A stretch of 64,000 nt of DNA from SZUA-442 sp963753185 (GCA_963753185.1 CAVWBO010000007.1:1674001-1738000), one strand, 5' to 3'; numbered from the stretch's first letter, positions 1-9,275 are shown. The notes: generated by a model not told the origin, from the letters alone. Made by a program: numbers and translations.

Positions 1-1
1 G

Positions 2-115
2 ATCGCGGCGGTGACTGCTGCCACGGTCGACATCATGCGGTCCGTCGTCGACCTCCGCGTACCCCTCGAGGTGGCAACGGGTGCGGGTGTGAACCTCGCC
101 GAGGCACACCACTGA
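2..115 (+). CDS. polA: DNA polymerase I, C-terminal 37 residues (partial)
   Basis: The reading frame enters from the left edge and stops at 113-115. It encodes the last 37 residues of a protein. The tail contains VDLRVPLEVATGAGVNLAEA, which matches the C-terminal strand of family A DNA polymerases (in E. coli the equivalent is RLDVPLLVEVGSGENW). Pol I fills gaps during excision repair and Okazaki fragment maturation. The next gene is rpsA, the usual actinobacterial neighbour of polA, which supports the call. Only the extreme C-terminus is visible, so nothing can be said of the exonuclease domains. Confidence 0.85.
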   Translation: MAAVTAATVDIMRSVVDLRVPLEVATGAGVNLAEAHH

Positions 116-254
116 TCAGGCTCGACGGTCCAGCGGTACCCGGGTCACGGGAACGTGTTGTATGTTGGTGCATCGGTGCGATACCATGGCTAAGTCCTGG
201 CTCCCTCTTCGCGCGCTCAGGATGTATTACGTATCCAAGGAGACCAACCCTTCC

Positions 255-1853
255 ATGCCCACCGACAACGAAACCGACCTCGCGTCGATCGACGTCCCCC
301 AGGACGACGACGCGTCGACTGATCCGAACGACATCCTCACCGACGGTGCCTCGAGCACCGATACCGAGACCACTGCCGTGGCTCCCGAGGCTCTGGACGC
401 ACCGCCAGAGGAGGCAGATGCGCCTGTCGAGGCTGCGGCCGCCGACATGACATCGACGACAGAGGCCGTCGCATCCGTGGATGAGGATTCCGGCGAGGAA
501 TCAGATGGGCCGGTCGATTCGAAGCAGACGTCGGAATCCGAGGAGGCGGACGAACCCGTCGCGGACTCACCCCGGGGCGATCGCCCTGCGATCAGCGCTC
601 CCGGTCAGATCGGGGACGTGCCGAACGACCTGTCGGCCGATGACTTCGCCGCCGCCATCGAGCAAACGGTGTTCGAGTTCAAGGAAGGCGACATCGTCGT
701 CGGCACCGTCGTGCGGGTCGATCCGGACGAGGTGCTCGTCGACATCGGCTACAAGTCGGAAGGCGTGATCCCCCCGTACGAGCTCTCGGTTCGGAACAAC
801 TCCAACCCGGACGAGATCGTCAAGATCGGCGACAGGATCGAGGCTCTCGTTCTCCAGAAGGAGGACGACCAGGGTCGCCTCGTTCTCTCGAAGAAGCGAG
901 CCCAGTACGAGCGCGCATGGGGTCGGATCGAGAAGCTCATGAACGAGGGCGGAACCGTCACGGGCCAGGTGATCGAGGTCGTCAAGGGTGGCCTGATCGT
1001 GGACATCGGCCTCCGGGGATTCCTGCCCGCATCGCTCGTCGACCTGCGGCGCGTCAGGGACCTCCAGCCGTTCATCGGCGAACCGATCGAGGCGAAGGTG
1101 ATCGAACTCGACCGCAACCGGAACAACGTCGTCCTCTCGAGGCGTGCGTACCTCGAGGAGGAGCAGGCGGAACAGAGGCACGCCTTCCTCGCAGACCTCA
1201 AGGAGGGCGATGTTCGAGAGGGCGTAGTGTCGAGCGTCGTCAACTTCGGCGCATTCGTCGACCTCGGGGGCATGGACGGCCTTGTCCACGTCTCTGAGCT
1301 TTCATGGCGTCACGTCAACCATCCCGGGGAGATCGTCACCGTGGGTGACAAGGTCAAGGTGAAGGTCCTCGAGGTCGACTACGGGCGCGAGCGAATCTCG
1401 CTGTCGATCCGCCAGACGGCGGAGGACCCGTGGGAGACGTTTGCTCGAGACGCGGACGTCGGTTCGATCGTCGACGGCAAGGTCACGAAGACGGTTCCAT
1501 TCGGCGCGTTCGTGTCCGTAGGCGACGGTGTCGAGGGTCTCGTCCACGTCTCGGAGATCGCCTCACACCACGTCGAAAGCCCCGAGTTGGAGCTGAGCAT
1601 CGGCCAGGAAGTAAAGGTAAAGGTCACCGAGATCGATGCCGACAGACGACGAGTGAGCCTGTCGATCAAGCAGGCACTTCCGGACTGGGAGGATCGTTCG
1701 TCGTGGAGCGACAAGCAGCAACCATCACGTCCGCGCCGAAGGGAATTCGAGCGTGATGACGAGGCAAAGGACGAAGCACCAAGCTTCTCTGCAGACTCGT
1801 CCCTCGAGGCGATCCTGGAAGAGCTCAAAGAACGCGGCATCGGCCGCTCGTAG
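255..1853 (+). CDS. rpsA: 30S ribosomal protein S1
   Basis: A 532-residue protein with four S1 RNA-binding domains at about residues 141-210, 230-298, 316-385 and 402-470. Domains 3 and 4 carry the classic VNFGAFVDLGG / VPFGAFVSVGDG and GLVHVSE motifs. S1 binds mRNA on the small subunit and helps translation initiation. I chose ATG 255 because AAGGAG lies at 237-242, 12 nt upstream. The same frame is open back to ATG 162, which would add 31 residues without S1 character. The first ~135 residues are acidic, Ala/Asp/Glu-rich and probably disordered; such acidic N-termini occur in actinobacterial S1. The C-terminal tail is charged. The gene lies downstream of polA, as in many actinobacteria. Confidence 0.95.
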   Translation: MPTDNETDLASIDVPQDDDASTDPNDILTDGASSTDTETTAVAPEALDAPPEEADAPVEAAAADMTSTTEAVASVDEDSGEESDGPVDSKQTSESEEADEPVADSPRGDRPAISAPGQIGDVPNDLSADDFAAAIEQTVFEFKEGDIVVGTVVRVDPDEVLVDIGYKSEGVIPPYELSVRNNSNPDEIVKIGDRIEALVLQKEDDQGRLVLSKKRAQYERAWGRIEKLMNEGGTVTGQVIEVVKGGLIVDIGLRGFLPASLVDLRRVRDLQPFIGEPIEAKVIELDRNRNNVVLSRRAYLEEEQAEQRHAFLADLKEGDVREGVVSSVVNFGAFVDLGGMDGLVHVSELSWRHVNHPGEIVTVGDKVKVKVLEVDYGRERISLSIRQTAEDPWETFARDADVGSIVDGKVTKTVPFGAFVSVGDGVEGLVHVSEIASHHVESPELELSIGQEVKVKVTEIDADRRRVSLSIKQALPDWEDRSSWSDKQQPSRPRRREFERDDEAKDEAPSFSADSSLEAILEELKERGIGRS

Positions 1854-1969
1854 ACTTCCGGTCCTTGACCCTGCACCAAGCGGTGTGGGAACCTTGGCCG
1901 GGCATGCGCGGGGAGCCAGTACCACGCGCGGACTGAAGTCGAATCACAGCATGGGGAGGATCGACTGAA

Positions 1970-2953
1970 ATGGGCCGGCGTACGCTTGTTCTCATCATCG
2001 CCGTAGCGCTAGCCGCGATCTCCGGCTTCGCCATCTACCAATACCTCACGGGTGTCGAGGACGACATCCGTGCGAACATCGCCGAGGTCGGCGTCTACCG
2101 CGCGACCGAGACGATTGCAGCCGGCCTTGCCGGGAGTGAGGCACAGCCTCTCATCGAAGCGAGCACCGCTCTTCGTGAGAGCGTCGTGTTCGAAGGATCG
2201 ACGATCCTGTGCACGGGCGCCGTTGGCAGGAACGAGAACGAGAATCCAGCGGAATATGGCTGTGTCGGGAACCCGAGCGACCTGAACGCCGTGCTGGAGA
2301 ACAAGGTCGCCTCTGGCATCATCTCTGCAGGACAGCTCATCACGACCGAGTCCTTCGCTGACATCCGGGATCTCCAGCAGCGCCTCAACGAGGCGATCAC
2401 CCCTGGCAAGGTCGCGATATCGCTCGAGGTCGGGGTCCAGGACGCTTCTGGCGGATTCATCCGTCCGGGTGACTACGTGAACGTCTTGGCTTCAGCGAGC
2501 CTCGCTCCCCTCGACTTCCTCGGCATCATCTCGAACGACGAGCTCCGCGATCTCCTCGTCCAACTCGATACTCAGCCAGGCCCAGTCGACGAAGAGAATC
2601 CAGATGCTGAAGCCCCGCCGTCAAACCTCGGCAGTGCCATCGCAGGTGCGTACGACATCACCCAGACGATCCTCCAGAACGTCCAGGTGCTGGCCGTTGG
2701 AGCGGACACACGTCCCTCGCCGCTCGACACCGGTCTGACGCCACTTGCCGGAGTCATCGTGTTCGAGGTGACGCCGCAAGAGGCAGAGATCATCGAGTAT
2801 GCGAAGCAGTACACGGCCGTGTCGTTGTCGTTGCTCGCAGCAGGCGACTATGTGCCGTACGACGCACAGCCGATCGTGGTCGACGACATCTTCGGACTGT
2901 TGGACCGGATCGCATTCGAACTGGGTCAGGTGACGAGTGGCACCGGGAACTGA
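1970..2953 (+). CDS. cpaB: Flp pilus assembly protein CpaB (RcpC/SAF)
   Basis: A 327-residue protein with one N-terminal membrane segment (about residues 5-25), then a SAF-like region and an RcpC-type domain marked by VAISLEVGVQDASGGFIRPG at about residue 148. CpaB/RcpC acts at the periplasmic or cell-wall side of Tad (tight adherence) pilus machines. GGGAGG about 11 nt upstream supports the ATG. It is the first gene of a run cpaB-cpaE-cpaF-tadB-tadC with short gaps or overlaps, so it is probably one operon. The segment after residue 180 is Pro/Asp/Glu-rich (EENPDAEAPPSN) and looks like a flexible insertion. Confidence 0.85.
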   Translation: MGRRTLVLIIAVALAAISGFAIYQYLTGVEDDIRANIAEVGVYRATETIAAGLAGSEAQPLIEASTALRESVVFEGSTILCTGAVGRNENENPAEYGCVGNPSDLNAVLENKVASGIISAGQLITTESFADIRDLQQRLNEAITPGKVAISLEVGVQDASGGFIRPGDYVNVLASASLAPLDFLGIISNDELRDLLVQLDTQPGPVDEENPDAEAPPSNLGSAIAGAYDITQTILQNVQVLAVGADTRPSPLDTGLTPLAGVIVFEVTPQEAEIIEYAKQYTAVSLSLLAAGDYVPYDAQPIVVDDIFGLLDRIAFELGQVTSGTGN

Positions 2954-4124
2954 CAGCACCCGGTCGATCCTCGTGGTCGACACGGACACCGCAGCGATGG
3001 ACGCGGCGGTGGCGCTCCTCGACGGGCACAAGGTCTACCAGGCCCGCAACATCTCCGACGCGCAGCGCAAGCTCGTCGAGGAGGGCATCGAGCTTGCGAT
3101 GATCGGCCCCGGCTTCGCCCATGAAGCCGGGGTCAACGAGGCGAGCCTGCTCCTCGACATCCAGCCTGCCCTGCCAATCGTGCTCGTGGCTGATGGACTG
3201 ACGACAGACGTGCTCAGGGCTGCGATCAGGGTCGGCTTCAAGGACGTCGTCGACGCTCCTCTCAACAAAGCCAAGATCGACGCGATGCTCACGCACATCG
3301 AGAAAGCCCAGGCGATCGTCGGTCAGGAGTTCAAACCCCGGACGCGCATCGGCAAGGTGGTCACGATCATGTCGCCGAAGGGCGGTGCCGGAAAGACGAT
3401 GACGACCGTGAACGTCGGTCTTGGGCTCGCGATGATGTCAGGGGCACCGGAGCGTGTCGTGATCATGGACGCAGACCTCCAATTCGGGGATGTCTGCATT
3501 TCCCTTCAGGTAGAACCCCAGCACACCATCGTCGATGCCGCAAGGGACATCGACAAGCTCGACGAGCAACTGCTCGACTCTCTCCTCGCAACGCATACAT
3601 CGGGCCTTCGGGTCCTGTCGGCGCCGCTGGAGCCATCGCTCGCCGACGAGGTCTCCACACAGGTCGTCGTCAAGACACTCGGCATGCTCAAGCGCATGTT
3701 CGACTACGTGATCATCGACACCGCACCGTTCCTCGATGAGCCGGTCCTGTCGATCCTCGAACGATCCGACACGGTGCTCCTCGTGGTCGATATGGATCTT
3801 CCCGCTGTCAAGAATGCCAAGCTCGCGCTCGACACCCTCAAACTGATCAAGTTCCCGTTCGAGAAGATCAAGTTGATCCTGAACCGCGTGAATTCCAAGG
3901 CCCGGCTCGACATCCACGAGCTCGAGCGTTCCTTGGGTCTCGAGGTACAGGCTGCCATCAGCTCGGACAAGCTCGTTCCGCGAGCGGTGAACGAGGGAGA
4001 GCCCGTCGTCAGCCTCTATCCAAGGTCTCGGGTGGCGAAGGATCTCAGGGGGGTCGCCGCGCTCGTTCTCGACGGTGAAGCGATCGACGAACCCGAAGAA
4101 GAAAAGCGCGGCTGGTTCCGCTAG
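2937..4124 (+). CDS. cpaE: Tad pilus assembly ATPase CpaE/TadZ
   Basis: A 395-residue MinD/ParA-type ATPase. Residues ~10-125 form a response-regulator-like fold without an obvious phosphorylation pocket. The ATPase domain follows, with a deviant Walker A motif MSPKGGAGKTMTT near residue 145 and a Walker B-like DYVIIDTAPF. This arrangement is typical of CpaE/TadZ, which places the Tad pilus machine at the cell pole or envelope. The GTG start at 2937 overlaps the end of cpaB by 17 nt, suggesting translational coupling; GTG 2973 is an alternative start. The C-terminal residues EEEKRGWFR are charged. Confidence 0.88.
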   Translation: MAPGTDSTRSILVVDTDTAAMDAAVALLDGHKVYQARNISDAQRKLVEEGIELAMIGPGFAHEAGVNEASLLLDIQPALPIVLVADGLTTDVLRAAIRVGFKDVVDAPLNKAKIDAMLTHIEKAQAIVGQEFKPRTRIGKVVTIMSPKGGAGKTMTTVNVGLGLAMMSGAPERVVIMDADLQFGDVCISLQVEPQHTIVDAARDIDKLDEQLLDSLLATHTSGLRVLSAPLEPSLADEVSTQVVVKTLGMLKRMFDYVIIDTAPFLDEPVLSILERSDTVLLVVDMDLPAVKNAKLALDTLKLIKFPFEKIKLILNRVNSKARLDIHELERSLGLEVQAAISSDKLVPRAVNEGEPVVSLYPRSRVAKDLRGVAALVLDGEAIDEPEEEKRGWFR

Positions 4125-4160
4125 CCCGGAACCTATGCACATGCTGGAAGGGACATCGAG

Positions 4161-5510
4161 ATGAGCCTCGCAGACAGGGTCAAAGCAGCGAAGTCGACGG
4201 ATACGTCGTCCGAGACACAGCGCGAAGAGGTCAAGTCCGACCTCCGTCGGAAGCTGCACTACAAGGTGGTCGAGGGCCTCGGGCCGACCCTCTACAACTC
4301 CCAGATGTCGGATGCGGAGCTCAAGCTCCGCGTCATGGAGATGCTCGAGTGGGCACTCGAGCAGGAACAGTCGGTGCCGCTCGCCAGGGCTGACCGCTTG
4401 GCGCTCCTCCAGGAGATCGCCGATGACGTCCTCGGGTACGGACCGATTGACCCGTACCTCGCTGATCCGGAGATCACTGAGGTCATGGTCAACGGCCCAC
4501 ATGCCGTTTGGGTTGAACGAGCCGGCCGCATCACCAAGACTGACACCCGATTCGTCGATGCGAATCACCTCGAACGGATCATCGAGAAGATCGTCGGTCA
4601 GGTCGGTCGGCGGATCGATGAGTCGACTCCGATGGTGGACGCCAGGCTTCCCGACGGTTCCCGTGTGAACGCGATCATCCATCCGCTCGCCATCGGCGGG
4701 CCGTACGTCACGATCAGGAAGTTCGCCGTCGACCCCTTCACCGTGGATGACCTGGTCACGAACGATACGATGAACGAGCAGGTCGCTGGGCTTCTGAAAC
4801 GATGCGTGGAGGGGCGCCTGAACATCATCGTGTCGGGAGCCACCGGCTCTGGAAAGACCACACTGCTCAACGTCCTGTCGAACTTCATTCCCGCGAACGA
4901 GCGCATCATCACGGTTGAGGATGCTGCCGAGGTCCAGCTCAACCAGACGCATGTCCTGACACTCGAGTCGCGGCCGCCGAACCTCGAAGGTAAGGGCCAG
5001 GTCTCGATCAGGGACCTCGTCAGGAACACACTCCGTATGCGACCGGATCGCATCATCGTTGGCGAGGTTCGTGGTGGCGAAGCGCTCGACATGCTCCAAG
5101 CCATGAACACAGGTCATGACGGATCACTGACAACGGTTCACTCCAACGCTCCCCGTGACACGCTTGCCCGCATCGAGACCATGGTCTTGATGGCCGGTAT
5201 GGACCTGCCCATTCGCGCCATCCGTGAGCAGGTCGCATCCGCCCTCGACTTGATCGTCCACGTCCACAGGCTCCGTGACGGTACGCGACGGGTGACACAC
5301 GTCACCGAGGTCGTCGGGATGGAAGGGGACATCATCACCCTCCAGGATCTCATGTTGTTCGACTACGGCATGGGAGTAGACGAGAACGGCAAGTACAAGG
5401 GCCGTCTCAAGGCAACCGGTATTCGCCCGTCATTCTCCGAGCACCTCGAGAACTACGGGATCAACCTGCCGGCCGAGTTGTTCCTCCCGGAAGCGTTTGC
5501 CAGGCGATGA
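4161..5510 (+). CDS. cpaF: Tad pilus secretion ATPase CpaF/TadA
   Basis: A 449-residue type II/IV secretion ATPase of the CpaF/TadA family. Residues ~95-125 carry the family signature YGPIDPYLADPEITEVMVNG. Walker A is SGATGSGKTT at about 226-235 and Walker B is RIIVGEVRGGEA at about 296-307, followed by a His-box region (TGHDGSLTTVHSN). It powers assembly (and possibly retraction) of Flp pili through the TadB/TadC platform. The length is normal for the family. The stop codon overlaps the tadB start as ATGA. About 36 nt separate it from cpaE. Confidence 0.93.
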   Translation: MSLADRVKAAKSTDTSSETQREEVKSDLRRKLHYKVVEGLGPTLYNSQMSDAELKLRVMEMLEWALEQEQSVPLARADRLALLQEIADDVLGYGPIDPYLADPEITEVMVNGPHAVWVERAGRITKTDTRFVDANHLERIIEKIVGQVGRRIDESTPMVDARLPDGSRVNAIIHPLAIGGPYVTIRKFAVDPFTVDDLVTNDTMNEQVAGLLKRCVEGRLNIIVSGATGSGKTTLLNVLSNFIPANERIITVEDAAEVQLNQTHVLTLESRPPNLEGKGQVSIRDLVRNTLRMRPDRIIVGEVRGGEALDMLQAMNTGHDGSLTTVHSNAPRDTLARIETMVLMAGMDLPIRAIREQVASALDLIVHVHRLRDGTRRVTHVTEVVGMEGDIITLQDLMLFDYGMGVDENGKYKGRLKATGIRPSFSEHLENYGINLPAELFLPEAFARR

Positions 5511-6559
5511 GACGATTGCCAGCGCTCGCAGCTCTCGTCGGGCTCCTGACCGTTGCCAGCCCTGCTCACGCGCAGTCCAGCGAGACCGCGGAGTCGGGTT
5601 TGGCCCAGGTGATGCTACCTCTGGCGGCGGCTGGAGCGGCGATCGCAGTCTTCCTGCTCGTGATCATCCTCCTCGGGAAGCCGCGGTCGACCGCCGGTGT
5701 GCAGAACCGGCTGGGACGCCTCGGAGCGGAGACCGAGAGCAAAGGCCTGTTTGGCAGGTTCGCGTTCCTGCGGAGGGCTGCGCGTTCAGCGGAGACCGCT
5801 GCCGCGAGCCGCGGAGCGACCAACATGATCGAATCCGCGTTGGAGCAGGCGAACGTCCCGTTGAAGGCCGGCGAGGCGATCGTTGCAGCGATCGGAGTAG
5901 CGATCGTCGCGTTCACCATCGTGTCCGCCATAGGTCAGTCCCTCGTGTGGGGACTGGTCGTCGCTGCGTTGGTCCTCGTGGGATCGTTGATGTTCGTGAA
6001 TCATGTCGCAGCCCGAACGAAGAAGAAGTTCGAGGCGCAGCTTCCCGACACCCTCAACCTACTCGCGACTTCATTGAGGGCTGGGTATTCGCTGCTCCAA
6101 GCCGTCGAGGCGGTTGGCGAGGAGGCACCGGAACCGACGCGCAGGGAGTTCGGTCGGGCGATGGGGGAGATAAGACTCGGCCGAAATATGAACGATGCGT
6201 TGAGTGACATCGCCATCCGCCTCGACTCGGTCGACTTCGAGTGGACGGTCATGGCGATCGGGATCCAACGCGAGGTCGGCGGAAACCTCGCCGAAGTCCT
6301 CCAAACGACAGCGGAGACCATGGTGCAACGAAACCGTCTGCGTCGTGAGATGAAGGCACTCACAGCAGAGGGCCGGATCTCCGCGATCGTCCTTTCGCTT
6401 CTGCCGATCGGATTGTTCGCATTCATCTATCTGACGAATCCCGGCTACCTCGAACCGCTCATCACGAGCGTGATTGGATGGGTGATGATCGGCGGCGGTC
6501 TGATCTTCATCGGTATCGGAATCTTCTGGATGCAGAAGATCGTGAAGGTGGAAGCCTGA
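5507..6559 (+). CDS. tadB: Tad pilus inner-membrane platform protein TadB
   Basis: A 350-residue membrane protein with a T2SSF (type II secretion F) domain at about residues 180-305 and hydrophobic segments near 33-55, 115-150 and 305-345. It begins with a signal-peptide-like stretch ending SPAHA-QS near residue 23, which is unusual for TadB because the next membrane segment follows closely. TadB and TadC together form the platform that couples the CpaF ATPase to pilin polymerisation. The ATGA overlap with cpaF and the TGATG junction with tadC show tight coupling. Confidence 0.9.
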   Translation: MRRLPALAALVGLLTVASPAHAQSSETAESGLAQVMLPLAAAGAAIAVFLLVIILLGKPRSTAGVQNRLGRLGAETESKGLFGRFAFLRRAARSAETAAASRGATNMIESALEQANVPLKAGEAIVAAIGVAIVAFTIVSAIGQSLVWGLVVAALVLVGSLMFVNHVAARTKKKFEAQLPDTLNLLATSLRAGYSLLQAVEAVGEEAPEPTRREFGRAMGEIRLGRNMNDALSDIAIRLDSVDFEWTVMAIGIQREVGGNLAEVLQTTAETMVQRNRLRREMKALTAEGRISAIVLSLLPIGLFAFIYLTNPGYLEPLITSVIGWVMIGGGLIFIGIGIFWMQKIVKVEA

Positions 6560-7461
6560 TGGACCCTCTCCTTTTTGTCGTGATATCCGTCTCTGTTACC
6601 GTGGCCGCGCTTGTCGTGTGGGTGGGCAACGGCGTCGTCAAAGCCCAGAAGAGCTCTGGGAACAGACTTGCGAGCCTCCAGAGCAGGGAAACCGTCCTGG
6701 ATCAGGACTTCTCCCAACGTGCGGTCGCCCCCGTGTTCCAGGGTCTCGGCCGTTTCGCGACGCGTTTCACCCCCACCGGCTGGGTTGCGAAGTCCCAGCA
6801 CAAGATCGTTCTCGCAGGATGGGCAGAGCGAATGGACGGCAACACGTGGGCGGCGATCCGCATCATGTCGCTCATCGCTGGCATCGTGTTCGCGTTCCTT
6901 GCCGTTCCCCTTGTGCAGGGCGGGATGCTCCGGCTCGCTGTCGGAGTGCTGCTCGTGGTCATCGGCTTCTACGGGCCGGAGGCGTCCCTCAACGGGCCAT
7001 CGACGATCGTCGAAAGGTCATGGAGCGTCAGCTGCCTGACATCATCGATCTTGCTCGTCATCTCGGTCGAAGCTGGCCTCGGCTTCGAGGCTGCGATGGG
7101 CAGGGTCGTCCAGAACGTCCCCGGCGAACTCTCGAAGGAGTTCCAGCGGACGCTCCAGGAGACGCGTGTCGGTGTCAGCAGGCACGAAGCTCTCCGCAAT
7201 ATGGCGGATCGAACCGATGTAGAGGACCTCGACTCCTTCATCCTTGCCCTCATCCAGGCAGACCAGTTCGGCGTCTCGATCGCCCGGATGCTGCGCGTGC
7301 AAGCCGACGAGATGCGGGTCAGGCGTCGTCAGCGGATCCAGGAGAAGGCGTTCGCAGCTCCCGTGAAGCTCATCTTCCCCATGCTGCTCTGCATCTTCCC
7401 ATCGATCTTCATCGTCATCCTTGCACCGGCAGCGATCAACATCTCCAACAGCCTGTTGTGA
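6559..7461 (+). CDS. tadC: Tad pilus inner-membrane platform protein TadC
   Basis: A 300-residue T2SSF-family protein with an N-terminal membrane segment, a central pair of segments around residues 95-140 and a C-terminal segment (LIFPMLLCIFPSIFIVIL). The cytoplasmic part carries the family pattern TLQETRVGVSRHEALRNMADR and ALIQADQFGVSIARMLRVQA. I chose ATG 6559 because it overlaps the tadB stop (TGATG). The frame is open 27 codons further upstream inside tadB, but that part has no family character. It is the partner of TadB in the pilus platform. Confidence 0.9.
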   Translation: MDPLLFVVISVSVTVAALVVWVGNGVVKAQKSSGNRLASLQSRETVLDQDFSQRAVAPVFQGLGRFATRFTPTGWVAKSQHKIVLAGWAERMDGNTWAAIRIMSLIAGIVFAFLAVPLVQGGMLRLAVGVLLVVIGFYGPEASLNGPSTIVERSWSVSCLTSSILLVISVEAGLGFEAAMGRVVQNVPGELSKEFQRTLQETRVGVSRHEALRNMADRTDVEDLDSFILALIQADQFGVSIARMLRVQADEMRVRRRQRIQEKAFAAPVKLIFPMLLCIFPSIFIVILAPAAINISNSLL

Positions 7462-7473
7462 GGTCGTCGTACG

Positions 7474-8841
7474 TTGTCTGAGCTGCCCTCGGACTCGGCT
7501 GTGAAGGGCCGTCGGGGGAGACTTGCCACCATTGCGCCTTTCGTGCCCTTCGTCTTCATTGGTCTGTTCTCTGCGCGTTCCATCAACGACAACTCATTCA
7601 TCTGGCACCTCCGCGCGGGCCAAGCCCAGATCGAGGCTGAGCAAGTACTCACCCGAGACATCTTCTCGTACACCCATCTCGGTGAACCATGGCGCACCCA
7701 GTCGTGGCTGATTGAGCTCGCCTATTCGGGTGCCGAGGCGACATTCGAGGGTCTCGCATGGGCAAACTGGATGGTGTTCGCCACTGGATCGGTGATCCTC
7801 GCCCTCGTTGGCCTGGCTGTGTATCGGCGCATCGGCTCGCTCATGGTCACGAGCATCGTGATGGTTATCGCAGCTTGGCTTGTCGCACCGTTCCTGCTGC
7901 CTCGACCCGTCATCTTCTCATACCTCTTCCTTGCCTTGCTTGTGATTGCGATTCAGTCGAGACCGCAGCTGGCGTGGACGGTCGTGCCAATCATCTGGGT
8001 GTGGTCCGCTGTCCACGGATCGTGGATCCTGGGAGTCGGTCTGATCGTGCTGGAGGCGATACGCACGCGGGAGCGGAGGCTGCTCGCCGCAGGTGCTGTC
8101 GCGTTGGCCGCGACATTGGTTACGGCACACGGCACGGGCACGTGGCTGATCGTATGGGACTTCTTCGAGTCCCGCGAGGCCTTGTCGATGATGCAGGAGT
8201 GGAAGCCACCAGCTCCTCAGGACCTCATACAGCTCCCCTACCTCCTGATCGTGGCAGGAATCGTCGTTGCCGGAATCCGGGACAAGATCGCGGTGAGGGA
8301 CCTCATTGTCATCCTGCCGTTCCTTCTCTTCGGCCTCAGCTCTCGGAGGGCCGTATTCCCCGCCACGATCGTGCTCCTCCCCTGGGCAGCAATGTGTCTC
8401 CCCGTTCCCCGACAGACTCGGGCGACGATGCACCGTTCCGTGGTGGCGGTCGCTGCTGGCATCGTGGCGTTCGTTGCGCTCGCACCGATGCTCACCACCC
8501 CGCTTGGCGTACTGGACGAGCAGCGCTTTCCGAGCCGCCAGATCGTCGACTCACTCGAAGGTCATCGGCTGTTCCATGCGATCGCGACGGGCGGTTATCT
8601 CATCTACGCGGACTGGCCTGATCGGGGCGTCTACATCGATGATCGAGCTGAGCTCTACGGTGCAGAGTTCATGACCGGGGCACGCGCCGTCATCTCCGGC
8701 GAGTACGCGGATGCCTTCGCAACGTGGGAAATCACGGGTGTCATCGCGGAGATCGGCTGGCCGCTGATCGAGGTGCTCGTCGGCGACGGTTGGGTCGTCA
8801 GTGCAGAGGATGAGTACTTCGTAGCGTTGACGCCGCCCTGA
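7474..8841 (+). CDS. polytopic membrane protein, GT-C-like (function unknown)
   Basis: A 455-residue protein with about ten membrane segments. Near the N-terminus it has DNSFIWHLRAGQ and SYTHLGEPWRTQSWL, and at the C-terminus GGYLIYADWP and VYIDDRAELYG. These resemble the pattern (D-x-FWHLR-x-G, F-SYT-x-x-G-x-PW-x-x-x-WL, GGYL-x-x-x-x-P) of a large uncharacterised family of GT-C-fold-like membrane proteins, some of which may be glycosyltransferases or polymerases. The start is a TTG only 12 nt after tadC, so it is probably the last gene of the pilus operon. That position suggests pilus or surface glycosylation, but this is inference; no catalytic residue can be assigned. Confidence 0.7.
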   Translation: MSELPSDSAVKGRRGRLATIAPFVPFVFIGLFSARSINDNSFIWHLRAGQAQIEAEQVLTRDIFSYTHLGEPWRTQSWLIELAYSGAEATFEGLAWANWMVFATGSVILALVGLAVYRRIGSLMVTSIVMVIAAWLVAPFLLPRPVIFSYLFLALLVIAIQSRPQLAWTVVPIIWVWSAVHGSWILGVGLIVLEAIRTRERRLLAAGAVALAATLVTAHGTGTWLIVWDFFESREALSMMQEWKPPAPQDLIQLPYLLIVAGIVVAGIRDKIAVRDLIVILPFLLFGLSSRRAVFPATIVLLPWAAMCLPVPRQTRATMHRSVVAVAAGIVAFVALAPMLTTPLGVLDEQRFPSRQIVDSLEGHRLFHAIATGGYLIYADWPDRGVYIDDRAELYGAEFMTGARAVISGEYADAFATWEITGVIAEIGWPLIEVLVGDGWVVSAEDEYFVALTPP

Positions 8842-8955
8842 TGCGCAGCAGTGCCATCGTCGCGCCCTCATTCGCTGCCGGAATGACAGACTGACACTTG
8901 GGATCACATTCACAGACACCCTGACCCGTGCCCGAGGCGCCACGGACGCGAGAAC

Positions 8956-8974
8956 GGGGAGCCGAAGGCTCCCC
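8956..8974 (-). terminator. hairpin downstream of flp
   Basis: A perfect 8-bp stem, GGGGAGCC at 8956-8963 and GGCTCCCC at 8967-8974, with a 3-nt loop. Read on the minus strand the loop region is CTTCGG-like, a stable tetraloop. It lies 25 nt beyond the flp stop codon on the minus strand and about 115 nt after the plus-strand operon ends, so it could terminate both. There is no clear T-tract. Confidence 0.6.
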
Positions 8975-8998
8975 GCTCCAATCCGTATCTACCTGACC

Positions 8999-9172
8999 CT
9001 AGAGGGTGTTGGCGATTTCCTGGAAGTTGTCTCTTACCGCGCCACCCACCGCAGTGACTGCGAGGATTGCGACGATTGCGATGAGGGCGACGAGCAGAGC
9101 GTACTCCACCATGCTTGCTCCCTCTTCATCCCGTGCGATTCGGCTGGTGAAGGCCGTCCACAGACGAAGCAT
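8999..9172 (-). CDS. flp: Flp-type pilin
   Basis: A 57-residue type IVb prepilin. The N-terminal leader is short and charged (RIARDEEG). It is followed by the cleavage and assembly motif G/ASMVEYALLVALIAI and a single hydrophobic helix, then a short C-terminus ending FQEIANTL. The prepilin peptidase should cut after Gly18, and Glu at mature position 5 is present. TAGGAGG lies just upstream of the ATG, an almost ideal ribosome binding site. This is the major subunit that the CpaF/TadB/TadC machine would polymerise. It is unusual in lying on the opposite strand from the assembly operon, next to a two-component system. No prepilin peptidase (CpaA/TadV) gene is in the window. Confidence 0.92.
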   Translation of the reverse strand: MLRLWTAFTSRIARDEEGASMVEYALLVALIAIVAILAVTAVGGAVRDNFQEIANTL

Positions 9173-9233
9173 TTGTACCTCCTATGTACAAGGCGATCCG
9201 TTAATGGAAACTACGGCATCCTGACCGAGAACT

Positions 9234-9255
9234 GAATGGGTCTTTCGACTCATTC
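9234..9255 (-). terminator. hairpin downstream of the response regulator gene
   Basis: On the minus strand GAATGAGTC and GACCCATTC pair through 9 positions (one G-U) around a GAAA tetraloop, followed by AGTTCTC. It lies about 20 nt beyond the response regulator stop codon, so it probably ends the kinase/regulator transcript before the flp gene. Confidence 0.5.
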
Positions 9256-9275
9256 CCGATGGTGAAGAGCGGCTG

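Noticed and set aside
3438..5117. A 559-codon open frame on the minus strand opposite cpaE and cpaF
   Set aside because: Antisense to two clear ATPase genes, low in hydrophobic cores and without motifs; a shadow.
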